Assembly (NCBI RefSeq): GCF_000420725.1
Contig: NZ_ATVM01000003.1
Location: forward strand, 124,001-188,000
Source of the DNA: Marinococcus halotolerans DSM 16375
GTDB lineage: Bacteria; Bacillota; Bacilli; Bacillales; Marinococcaceae
DNA length: 64,000 bases
Reading direction: 5' to 3'
Part shown: piece after piece, positions 37,668 to 45,293 of the stretch
Layout: each line of letters begins with the position of its first letter
How positions within the stretch are numbered: the first letter of the stretch is position 1
Translations under genes and position numbers: made by a program
The notes under the pieces: model-generated
What the model was told of the DNA's origin: nothing
The model's database searches: none
The model's input: the letters and a program-made list of their open reading frames with translations, nothing else

Positions 37668-38462
37668 ATGCTACGCTCTATGTATTCAGGAATCGCAGGA
37701 ATGAAGAACTTTCAGCAGAAGCTGGACGTTATCAGCAACAACATCGCAAATGTCAATACCCAGGGATTCAAAAAAGGACGCCCGACATTTCAGGATATGA
37801 TGAGCCAGCAGACCGGGGCAGCTGCAGGAGCTGATGGCGGTCGGGGCGGTGTTAACGCGAAACAAATCGGACTTGGAAGTGAACTTGGAAGCATCGACAC
37901 AGTTGATACGCAGGGTAGCTTGCAAAATACCGGGCGCGAGCTCGATCTCGCGATTTCGGGTTCGGGATATTTTAGGCTTCAAGATCCGGAAAATGTAGAT
38001 GAGGAAGTTTATACCCGCGCCGGGAATTTTTACTTGGATGAAGAGGGAGATGTAGTAAACGGAGATGGCTATTATCTATTGGATGATGATGGGGGAACAA
38101 TAAACATCCCGAACGACGCCCAGAGCTTCAGCATTGACGCCTCAGGCAACCTGAACGTAGTAGGAGCTGAAGATTTTGATGAAGTAACCATTGGACTTTC
38201 TACATTCAGTAATCCTGGTGGCTTAGATAAAGTGGGAGGGAATGTGTATAGCGCCTCCTTGAACTCTGGAGACGCTGTAGACGTTCTGCCGGGCGAAGGT
38301 GGCGCCGGAGAAATTGTGTCCGGAGCCCTTGAAATGTCCAACGTTGACCTGTCCGAGGAATTTACGGAAATGATCACTGCCCAGCGCGGCTTCCAGGCGA
38401 ATACTCGAGGTATTACGACAGCAGACGAAGTACTGCAGGAACTGCTTAACATTAAGCGGTAA
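37668..38462 (+). CDS. flgE: Flagellar hook protein FlgE
   Basis: FlgE builds the hook. The 264-residue length equals that of the short B. subtilis hook protein. The N-terminal motif SMYSGIAGMKNFQQKLDVIS and ISNNIANVNTQGFKKGR are clear, and the C-terminal MITAQRGFQANTRGITTADEVLQELLNIKR is typical. The central domain (about 105-200) is acidic, and its DNA looks more A+T-rich with different codon choice than the flanks. The ATG follows AAAGGAGG, behind a small hairpin at about 37620-37645. Confidence 0.94.
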   Translation: MLRSMYSGIAGMKNFQQKLDVISNNIANVNTQGFKKGRPTFQDMMSQQTGAAAGADGGRGGVNAKQIGLGSELGSIDTVDTQGSLQNTGRELDLAISGSGYFRLQDPENVDEEVYTRAGNFYLDEEGDVVNGDGYYLLDDDGGTINIPNDAQSFSIDASGNLNVVGAEDFDEVTIGLSTFSNPGGLDKVGGNVYSASLNSGDAVDVLPGEGGAGEIVSGALEMSNVDLSEEFTEMITAQRGFQANTRGITTADEVLQELLNIKR

Positions 38463-38477
38463 CTAATGAATGAAATC

Positions 38478-38515
38478 GGGGGAGACAGGGGCGCAGCGCT
38501 GCCCCTCAATTAATT
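38478..38515 (+). promoter_or_regulatory. Hairpin between Shine-Dalgarno and start codon of swrD
   Basis: GGGGGAG (38478-38484) lies too far from the swrD ATG in linear sequence. A hairpin AGGGGC-GCAGCGCT-GCCCCT (38487-38506) lies between them. Folding it brings the purine tract to about 11 bases from the ATG. It may modulate swrD translation or be a weak terminator-like fold, since there is only CAATTAATT after it. Confidence 0.5.
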
Positions 38516-38725
38516 ATGATGGAATTGACTAAATTAAACGGACGCCCGTTCGTGCTGAACACTACATTGATTGAGCAGGTCGAAGCAGCGCCGGATACGA
38601 CAATCACGCTATTGAACGGCAACAAAATTGTTGTGCGGGAGAGCATCAGTGAAGTGATGGATCTTGCCGAACGGTTTTACCGTCGGACATGGATGCCGGC
38701 CGTTCGAAAAGGGGAGGACGCCTGA
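38516..38725 (+). CDS. swrD: Flagellar operon protein SwrD (FlbD/YlzI)
   Basis: SwrD raises motor power and swarming in B. subtilis. The 69-residue protein has the family pattern MELTKLNGRPFVLN, LIEQVEAAPDTTITLLNGNK and VVRESISEVMDLAERFYRR. It starts at ATG 38516 or 38519. No normal ribosome binding site precedes either, since the purine tract lies behind a hairpin. It lies between flgE and fliL, as in other bacilli. Confidence 0.92.
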   Translation: MMELTKLNGRPFVLNTTLIEQVEAAPDTTITLLNGNKIVVRESISEVMDLAERFYRRTWMPAVRKGEDA

Positions 38726-38728
38726 ACT

Positions 38729-39187
38729 ATGTTAAAAAGCAAAGCAGGAAAAACGATGATGATAATGCTTTTGACTCTTGTTCTTATCGCCGGCGCAGCA
38801 GCTGCTGTGTACCAGTTTCTCGGCTCCTCCTCTGAACAGGCAGAGGGCAGTGAAGAAGAACCGGCAGAGGAATTAAGCGCCGAAGAACTGCGGGAGCTCA
38901 CCTGGGATATGGAGGAAATGACGACCAACCTTAAAGGCAACGACCGCTATATTAAAACGATGTTCAGCCTGCAGGCCGATAATGAAAAAGCCCGGGAAGA
39001 ATTGGAGCAGCGCGACTATCAGATCAACAATATTATCATCCATGAGCTGGCCCAGCTCGAACCCGGAGACATTGAAGGCTCCGAGGGCACTACCAGAATG
39101 GAAGAACGAATCAAGGAACAAGTGAATGAGGTTATGACTGAAGGGAAAGTGCAGCGGGTCTACACGACCGAACGCGTCATTCAATAG
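38729..39187 (+). CDS. fliL: Flagellar basal body-associated protein FliL
   Basis: FliL sits around the stator and modulates torque. The 152-residue protein has one N-terminal membrane segment (about 9-31), an acidic linker (about 34-55) and a periplasm-side domain with NLKGNDRYIKTMFSLQ and the C-terminal IKEQVNEVMTEGKVQRVYTT. The ATG follows GGGGAGGACG. Confidence 0.93.
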   Translation: MLKSKAGKTMMIMLLTLVLIAGAAAAVYQFLGSSSEQAEGSEEEPAEELSAEELRELTWDMEEMTTNLKGNDRYIKTMFSLQADNEKAREELEQRDYQINNIIIHELAQLEPGDIEGSEGTTRMEERIKEQVNEVMTEGKVQRVYTTERVIQ

Positions 39188-39230
39188 CCCGGAAACCGCC
39201 AGAGAGAAGAGAAAGGGAGGTGAAAACCTC

Positions 39231-40226
39231 TTGTCAGATGTACTATCCCAGCATGAAATAGACGCCCTTTTATCCGGATTGTCTACCGGAGAAATGGATG
39301 GGGAGCAGTTAAAAAAAGAAGAAAATGAACGCAAGGTCCGTTCCTATGATTTCAAGCGCGCCCTGCGGTTTTCCAAAGAACAGATCCGGGGCCTGTCGAG
39401 AATTCATGAAAATTTCGCCCGGATTCTTACCACGGCGCTTTCAGGACAGCTGCGCTCCTTTGTAGATATCAGTGTCGCCTCCGTGGATCAGGTCCCCTAC
39501 GACGAATTTATCCGATCGATTCCTAAAATGACGCTGCTGAATGTGTTTGAAGCTCCGCCGCTTGAAGGACGGATGCTCATGGAGGTCAATCCGCATGTCG
39601 GCTACGCCATGCTCGACCGGCTGCTCGGCGGCCAGGGCCAAAGTATGAACAAGGTTGAAAAGCTGACGGAAATTGAAACAAAGCTTTTAAGCTCATTCAT
39701 GCAGATGATTCTCGAATCCTTTCAGAGCGCCTGGGAATCAGTGCTCAGCATTGAAACGATCGGCTCCGAAATTGAAGTGAATCCGCAGTTTCTCCAGATG
39801 GTCTCTCCAAACGAAACCGTGGTAGTTATTTCTTTAACCACGACGATTGGAGAAACATCCGGGATGATTAATCTGTGCCTGCCGCATATGGTGCTTGAAG
39901 AGATACTGCCCAAGCTTACGACCCACTACTGGATGCAGACGAAAGTAAAAGAGCGGAATCAGCAGGAAGTAGAGCATCTGAACGAGTGGCTGCTGCAGGG
40001 GAATGTGTCTCTTCAGGCAATCCTCGGCACGTCCTCTATCACGATCGAGGAGCTTTTACATATGGAGCGTGGAGACGTTTTAACGCTCAACCAGCACATT
40101 CATGACCCGCTCGAGGTGCACGTAGGCAGCAGAAAGAAATTCACGGCTCAGCCGGGGAAAAAGCGCAGCCATATGGCTGTACAGATTCTAGAAAAGATAG
40201 AGGAGGGAGAAGAACAGCATGAGTAA
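39231..40226 (+). CDS. fliM: Flagellar motor switch protein FliM
   Basis: FliM binds CheY-P and sets rotation direction. The 331-residue protein has the N-terminal CheY-binding peptide VLSQHEIDALLSGL (4-17), the middle CheC-like domain with SRIHENFARILTTALSG and the C-terminal SpoA-type domain. The start is TTG at 39231, eight bases after AAAGGGAGGTGA. It overlaps fliY by eight bases. Confidence 0.96.
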   Translation: MSDVLSQHEIDALLSGLSTGEMDGEQLKKEENERKVRSYDFKRALRFSKEQIRGLSRIHENFARILTTALSGQLRSFVDISVASVDQVPYDEFIRSIPKMTLLNVFEAPPLEGRMLMEVNPHVGYAMLDRLLGGQGQSMNKVEKLTEIETKLLSSFMQMILESFQSAWESVLSIETIGSEIEVNPQFLQMVSPNETVVVISLTTTIGETSGMINLCLPHMVLEEILPKLTTHYWMQTKVKERNQQEVEHLNEWLLQGNVSLQAILGTSSITIEELLHMERGDVLTLNQHIHDPLEVHVGSRKKFTAQPGKKRSHMAVQILEKIEEGEEQHE

Positions 40227-41379
40227 TGACGATATGCTTTCGCAGGACGAAATTAACGAGCTGCTGAAAAACGTCGGTGCAGACGATGATGACAGCGGTG
40301 CTTCCTCCGGGGAGACGCCGGCCGAAGAAATAGCCTCTTCCACACAAGAGGACGGGCTCGATCATCTGCTTTCCACCGAAGAAAAGGATACACTCGGCGA
40401 AATTGGCAATATCAGCTTCAGCAGCGCAGCCACTGCTCTGTCGAGCCTGCTGAACCAAAAAGTCAGCATTACCATTCCGGGTGTAAAAGCGGTGTCGACC
40501 GAGATGGTGGAAAAATCCTTTCCCCGCCCACACGTAGCGGTGAATGTGGAGTATACGGAAGGATTTGAAGGCACTAACTTGTTTGTAATCAGCATGACGG
40601 ATGCAAGCATTATCGCCAACCTGATGATGGGTGGCGACGGCGAAGTCGACGAGGCGGACCACATTGATGAAATGCAGCAAAGCGCGGTCCAGGAAGCCAT
40701 GAATCAGATGATGGGTTCGGCATCCACGTCGATGAGCACCATTTTTAACAAGCGGGTGGATATTTCTCCTCCGGGGGTCAATATAATGAACCTCGAACAA
40801 GAAGAATCGGCCCGATACATCCCCGATGAAGATACGGTCGTACAGATTGCGTTTCGCATCCAGATAGGGGAGCTGATGGACTCCTACATTATGCAGCTCA
40901 TTCCGCTTGGATTTGCGAAAAAAATGGTGGAAGAGCTGCTCGGGGCAAGCGCCGCAAAAGCTCAGCCTGAACAAAAGCAGGAACCTGCCCGAAAGCCTTC
41001 CGGACGACAGGAAGCTGAGCCCAAGAGAGCTCGTGTCCAGGAGCCAAAAGCAGCACCGGCAGTGAGCGGAGCCGCCTTTTCCGAGCTTGAGGAGCCCGCG
41101 CACAGATACAGTGACGGCGGCGGAAACCTGGATATGCTGATGGATATATCGCTTGACGTTACGGTGGAGCTTGGCAGGTCCCGTCAGCCGATCAAAGACA
41201 TTTTGTCGCTGTCCCAGGGCTCGGTGGTCGAGCTTGATAAGCTTGCCGGCGAACCCGTCGATGTACTGGTGAACCAGAAGCCTGTGGCTAAAGGGGAAGT
41301 GGTCGTCATCGATGAAAATTTCGGGGTACGCATTACGGAAATTCTCAGTCCAAGAGAACGGGTTGCGCAATTAAAATAA
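40219..41379 (+). CDS. fliY: Flagellar motor switch phosphatase FliY
   Basis: FliY is the Firmicute switch protein that also dephosphorylates CheY-P. The 386-residue protein has an N-terminal CheY-binding peptide (MLSQDEINELLKNV), then a CheC-like domain with both phosphatase half-sites intact (EIGN in LGEIGNISFSSAATAL, and EAMN in QEAMNQMMG). A linker rich in Ala, Glu, Gln and Pro (about 235-300) leads to a C-terminal SpoA domain ending in ITEILSPRERVAQLK. It may carry more of the phosphatase load here given the degenerate CheC site. Confidence 0.95.
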   Translation: MSNDDMLSQDEINELLKNVGADDDDSGASSGETPAEEIASSTQEDGLDHLLSTEEKDTLGEIGNISFSSAATALSSLLNQKVSITIPGVKAVSTEMVEKSFPRPHVAVNVEYTEGFEGTNLFVISMTDASIIANLMMGGDGEVDEADHIDEMQQSAVQEAMNQMMGSASTSMSTIFNKRVDISPPGVNIMNLEQEESARYIPDEDTVVQIAFRIQIGELMDSYIMQLIPLGFAKKMVEELLGASAAKAQPEQKQEPARKPSGRQEAEPKRARVQEPKAAPAVSGAAFSELEEPAHRYSDGGGNLDMLMDISLDVTVELGRSRQPIKDILSLSQGSVVELDKLAGEPVDVLVNQKPVAKGEVVVIDENFGVRITEILSPRERVAQLK

Positions 41380-41401
41380 TGACAAACAGGGAGTGGAAAG
41401 C

Positions 41402-41764
41402 ATGGCATATTCAGTTTTAGTAGTAGATGACGCCGCGTTTATGCGGATGATGATTAAGGACATTCTGGAAAAGAACGGGTTTAACGTAGTAGGGGAAGCA
41501 AAGGACGGGAACGAAGCAGTGGAAAAGTTCCAAGAAACGTCGCCGGATCTGGTCACGCTTGATATTACGATGCCGGATAAGGACGGAATTGAAGCGCTGA
41601 AGGAAATCAAGGCGGCGGACCCGAATGCCAAGGTGATTATGTGTTCGGCCATGGGTCAGCAGTCGATGGTGATCGATGCGATTCAGGCGGGGGCAAAGGA
41701 CTTCATCGTTAAACCGTTTCAGGCAGACCGTGTACTTGAAGCAATTAATAAAACGCTAGGCTGA
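41402..41764 (+). CDS. cheY: Chemotaxis response regulator CheY
   Basis: CheY carries the phosphoryl signal to the switch. The 120-residue single receiver domain has Asp9 and Asp10 in VVDDAAFMRMM, the phosphorylation site Asp54 in LDITMPDKDG, Ser82 in MCSAMGQQ and Lys104 in IVKPF. It lies between fliY and fliO as in B. subtilis. The ATG at 41402 follows GGGAGTGG. The in-frame GTG three codons before it is part of that site. Its kinase CheA is not encoded in this window. Confidence 0.96.
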   Translation: MAYSVLVVDDAAFMRMMIKDILEKNGFNVVGEAKDGNEAVEKFQETSPDLVTLDITMPDKDGIEALKEIKAADPNAKVIMCSAMGQQSMVIDAIQAGAKDFIVKPFQADRVLEAINKTLG

Positions 41765-41786
41765 TGGCCTGCCGCGGGGGAAGAAA

Positions 41787-42431
41787 ATGAACTGGAAATA
41801 CGGAATTATCATAGGTTTGATTATGACAGTGATTCTTTTGGCGGGCGCTGATACAGCGCTTGCCAGCACTACTGTCAACGAGTCCCTGAATCCACAGGAA
41901 AATCAGGAGGATCCGGCAGCCGGGAATGAAGAAGCTCCGGCAGATGATGAGACGACGCCGGCAGCGATGGACAGCGGCAGCCTGTGGCTGAACTTTGTAA
42001 AGATGATCGGAGCGCTTACAGTCGTTCTCGGCCTTTTGTTCTGGCTTCTGAAATTTATCAACAAAAAAACAAGCAAATATCAATCCACCCGCTGGCTTCA
42101 GAGCATCGGCGGCATTGGGCTTGGACAGAACAAATCGATTCAGGTCGTTAAAGTCGGGGATAAAATGCTTGTTGTCGGAGTGGGGGATACGATTTCGCTG
42201 CTTCAGGAGATTGAAGATAAAGAAGAGCAGGAGCGGATCACCGCGCAGGAACAGAATACATATACAGGTGTGCCGTCATTGCTGGAAAAATGGAAAACAC
42301 GAGGGAAAACAGAGGAAGGAAGCGGCCAGTCCTTTCAATCGGTACTCGAAGAACGGCTCCAAACAGCACGTAACGCAAAACATCCGGAGGTGCCGGATAA
42401 CCGGACGGAAGCGAAGGAGGAACGGCGATGA
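41787..42431 (+). CDS. fliO: Flagellar biosynthetic protein FliO (FliZ in Bacillus)
   Basis: FliO helps assemble the FliP export-gate ring. The 214-residue protein has an N-terminal signal-like segment (to about 26), an acidic, probably external linker (about 30-65), a membrane segment (about 71-90) and a cytoplasmic domain with STRWLQSIGGIGLGQNKSIQ and VGDKMLVVGVGDTISLL. This layout is that of Bacillus FliZ. The stop overlaps the fliP start. Confidence 0.9.
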   Translation: MNWKYGIIIGLIMTVILLAGADTALASTTVNESLNPQENQEDPAAGNEEAPADDETTPAAMDSGSLWLNFVKMIGALTVVLGLLFWLLKFINKKTSKYQSTRWLQSIGGIGLGQNKSIQVVKVGDKMLVVGVGDTISLLQEIEDKEEQERITAQEQNTYTGVPSLLEKWKTRGKTEEGSGQSFQSVLEERLQTARNAKHPEVPDNRTEAKEERR

Positions 42432-43114
42432 TTATTAGTGCTCTTCCTGCGCTTGATTTCAGCGGACTGCTTGAGGGCGGCGGAGAAGGGGCGGCAACGT
42501 CGGTCCAGCTTGTGCTGCTGCTTACGGTGCTGTCTCTTGCTCCCGGTATTTTAGTGCTCATGACCTGTTTTACCAGAATCGTAGTTGTGCTGAGCTTTGT
42601 GCGGATGGGGCTTGCTACGCAGCAGACACCGCCAAACCAGGTGCTTATCGGCCTTGCCTTATTTTTAACCTTCTTCATCATGGCGCCGACCCTCTCGGAA
42701 GTAAACGAGCAGGCATTCAGCCCTTTGATGGCAGGAGAAATTGACCAGAACGAAGCACTGACAGAAGCAGTCGGACCGATGAAGGAATTTATGTCCCGGT
42801 ATACGCGGGAAAAAGACCTGGCGCTGTTTATGGATTATGCGGGGGAAGAGCGGCCGGAGTCGGTCGAAGATATTCCACTCACATCGCTCGTGCCGGCGTT
42901 TGCCATCAGTGAACTGAAAACAGCTTTCCAGATGGGGTTTCTTATTTTTGTGCCTTTTCTTGTTATTGACATGATTGTGGCGAGTGTACTGATGAGCATG
43001 GGCATGATGATGCTTCCGCCTGTCATGATCAGTCTGCCGTTTAAAATTTTATTGTTTGTGCTCGTAGACGGATGGTATCTGATTGTGGAATCACTCCTCC
43101 TCAGCTACACCTAG
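42428..43114 (+). CDS. fliP: Flagellar biosynthetic protein FliP
   Basis: FliP forms the core of the export gate together with FliQ and FliR. The 228-residue membrane protein has the family signature LAPGILVLMTCFTRIVVVLS (about 38-57), LATQQTPPNQVLIGLALFLT and the C-terminal FLVIDMIVASVLMSMGMMM. Four membrane segments are expected. The ATG overlaps the fliO stop. Confidence 0.97.
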   Translation: MIISALPALDFSGLLEGGGEGAATSVQLVLLLTVLSLAPGILVLMTCFTRIVVVLSFVRMGLATQQTPPNQVLIGLALFLTFFIMAPTLSEVNEQAFSPLMAGEIDQNEALTEAVGPMKEFMSRYTREKDLALFMDYAGEERPESVEDIPLTSLVPAFAISELKTAFQMGFLIFVPFLVIDMIVASVLMSMGMMMLPPVMISLPFKILLFVLVDGWYLIVESLLLSYT

Positions 43115-43139
43115 CCGGGTTGAAGAAAGGAAGAAATGT

Positions 43140-43409
43140 ATGTCAGCAGAACAGGTAATGCAGATCGCACAACAGGGAATATGGATGGTTTTTTTAATTG
43201 CAGGGCCGCTGCTTGTCATTGCGCTCGTTCTCGGCTTTGGTGTTGCCATATTTCAGGCAACCACCCAGATCCAGGAGCAGACGCTTGCGTTTATACCAAA
43301 GATTCTTGGCGTTTTGGCCGCCATGCTCGTGCTTGGCCCGTGGATGCTGACGCAGCTGGTGGAGTATACGAGAAACCTGTGGTACCACGCGCAGCAGTTC
43401 ATCGGATAA
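43140..43409 (+). CDS. fliQ: Flagellar biosynthetic protein FliQ
   Basis: FliQ is a small gate subunit. The 89-residue protein has two membrane helices and the motif VAIFQATTQIQEQTLAFIPK (about 38-57). The ATG at 43140 follows GAAAGGAAG. The upstream in-frame codons belong to the end of fliP. Confidence 0.96.
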   Translation: MSAEQVMQIAQQGIWMVFLIAGPLLVIALVLGFGVAIFQATTQIQEQTLAFIPKILGVLAAMLVLGPWMLTQLVEYTRNLWYHAQQFIG

Positions 43410-43416
43410 ACAGACG

Positions 43417-44199
43417 ATGGAAGCAATAATAGAGCAGCTCCCGGCTTTTTCCCTGGTGCTTGTGCGAGTGCTCGCTTTCTTTACGACGATGCCTCTTTTC
43501 TCTTATCGGACTATACCGAATCAATTTAAAGTAGGTTTGGCATTTTTTCTCGCCCTGGCTATTTTTCCGGCACTGGATGCCCCGCTAATGACGGTGGACG
43601 GGGAGTATGTCCTGCTTTTGTTAAAGGAGGTCATGCTCGGGCTTGCGATCGGGCTTATTGCGACGATTATGCTGTATGCGGTGCAGACAGCCGGAATGTT
43701 TCTCGACATCTCCTTCGGCTTTTTGGTGGCAAACGTGGTGGACCCGCAGACGGGCGCGCAGAGCCCGCTGTTTGGCGGATACTTTTACGCTTTCGCGCTC
43801 TTAATGCTTCTGGCAGTGAACGGCCATCATCTGCTGCTTGACGGCATTTACTACAGCTACAGCTTTGTGCCCATCGACCAGACAGGACTTACGTTCGGCG
43901 ATGAAGCGGTTGTTACCCACGTGGCGGAAGCTTTTAACCAAATGTTTATTCTCGCTTTTCAATTGGCATTTCCGCTCGTCGGCTCGCTCTTTCTGGTCGA
44001 TCTCGCTTTAGGGATTATGGCAAGGGCGGTTCCGCAGATGAACGTGTTCGTCGTCGGACTGCCGCTGAAAATTGCGGCGGGGCTGCCACTGCTTGTGGTG
44101 GCAATCCCGGGAATGTTCCTGGCCATTCAGTACTTGTATGAAGATATGTTTCACGTCACGCGTGGACTGCTTGAACTTTTAGGGGAGGGACAGGAATGA
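43417..44199 (+). CDS. fliR: Flagellar biosynthetic protein FliR
   Basis: FliR completes the FliPQR gate. The 260-residue protein has about six hydrophobic segments, an N-terminal FSLVLVRVLAFFTTMPLFS (about 10-28) and the conserved middle part FGFLVANVVDPQTGAQSPL. The ATG lies seven bases after fliQ and has only a weak GGA upstream, so its translation is probably coupled to fliQ. The stop overlaps the flhB start. Confidence 0.96.
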   Translation: MEAIIEQLPAFSLVLVRVLAFFTTMPLFSYRTIPNQFKVGLAFFLALAIFPALDAPLMTVDGEYVLLLLKEVMLGLAIGLIATIMLYAVQTAGMFLDISFGFLVANVVDPQTGAQSPLFGGYFYAFALLMLLAVNGHHLLLDGIYYSYSFVPIDQTGLTFGDEAVVTHVAEAFNQMFILAFQLAFPLVGSLFLVDLALGIMARAVPQMNVFVVGLPLKIAAGLPLLVVAIPGMFLAIQYLYEDMFHVTRGLLELLGEGQE

Positions 44200-45278
44200 A
44201 GTGGACACTCGATCTGCAGTTTTTTTCACAGGAAAAAACAGAGGAGGCCACTCCTAAAAAGCGCCGGGACACGAGGCAGAAAGGCCAGGTTCCTAAAAGT
44301 AACGATGTGAATACAGCAGTCATCCTGTTTTTAGTATTTGCGCTCTTTTATATGTACGGAGGCACTATTTTTAATCATTTGCAGGCGTTAATGACACATA
44401 CATACATAGAATACATGCAGTGGGACATAACCAAAGCCAGTGTGCCGGCGATGCTGCAGGAAATTACGATCCAGTCCGTGATTATTATTCTGCCGGTGAT
44501 GCTTGTGGCTATGGTGGCGGGTGTCGCAGCCTCGCTTACGCAGGTAGGTTTTTTGTTCACAGGCGAACCAATCAAAATGAAGCTTGAAAAGATTAACCCG
44601 CTCAGCGGCATCAAGCGGATATTCTCGGCCCGGGCGCTCGTGGAGCTGGCCAAGGCACTCTTAAAAATTACGCTTGTCGGCGGGGTCGTTTTTGCAATTC
44701 TCTGGCTGGCGCTCGACCGTCTCCTGTTTTTATCGCAAAAGGATGTTGGTGACGGCTTTATGGAAATCGCCCGCCTGACCGGACTGATGGGGCTGATCGG
44801 GAGCCTGCTGCTGCTTGTACTTTCGCTGCCGGACTATATTTATCAAAAGCACGACCATGAAAAGCAGATCCGCATGTCCAAGCACGACGTAAAGCAGGAA
44901 ATGAAAAACATGGAGGGCGACCCGCTTATCCGCGGCAAACGAAAGCAGAAGCAGCAGGAAATGGCGATGGGGCGGATGATGGAGGAAGTACCGAAAGCAG
45001 ATGTCGTCATTACGAACCCGACCCACTTTGCGGTGGCGCTCCGCTATGAAGAAGGCGCAATGGGTGCGCCGAAGGTGATTGCCAAAGGAGCCGACCATCT
45101 GGCCCGGAAAATCAAAGAAAAAGCAGGCGAGCATTCGATTCCGATGGTGGAAAACAAGCCGCTCGCCCGTGCACTATACGCCCAGTCCGAAATCGATGAT
45201 GAAATACCTGAAGATTTATTCAAAGCCGTAGCCGAGGTGCTTGCATACGTGTACCGCATTAAAAGGAAAAACGGCTAG
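44196..45278 (+). CDS. flhB: Flagellar export switch protein FlhB
   Basis: FlhB controls export specificity. The 360-residue protein has an N-terminal LQFFSQEKTEEATPKKRR, four membrane segments (about 38-56, 93-115, 152-174 and 193-212) and a cytoplasmic tail with the autocleavage site NPTH (274-277). The tail (KVIAKGADHLA to AYVYRIKRKNG) is the part duplicated in ylqH upstream. Confidence 0.97.
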   Translation: MKWTLDLQFFSQEKTEEATPKKRRDTRQKGQVPKSNDVNTAVILFLVFALFYMYGGTIFNHLQALMTHTYIEYMQWDITKASVPAMLQEITIQSVIIILPVMLVAMVAGVAASLTQVGFLFTGEPIKMKLEKINPLSGIKRIFSARALVELAKALLKITLVGGVVFAILWLALDRLLFLSQKDVGDGFMEIARLTGLMGLIGSLLLLVLSLPDYIYQKHDHEKQIRMSKHDVKQEMKNMEGDPLIRGKRKQKQQEMAMGRMMEEVPKADVVITNPTHFAVALRYEEGAMGAPKVIAKGADHLARKIKEKAGEHSIPMVENKPLARALYAQSEIDDEIPEDLFKAVAEVLAYVYRIKRKNG

Positions 45279-45293
45279 AAAAGGAGCAACCCT

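Noticed and set aside
40141-41370. 409-codon reverse-strand open frame opposite fliY
   Set aside because: It lies wholly antisense to a well-supported gene, has no ribosome binding site or family features, and is explained by codon bias of fliY on the other strand.
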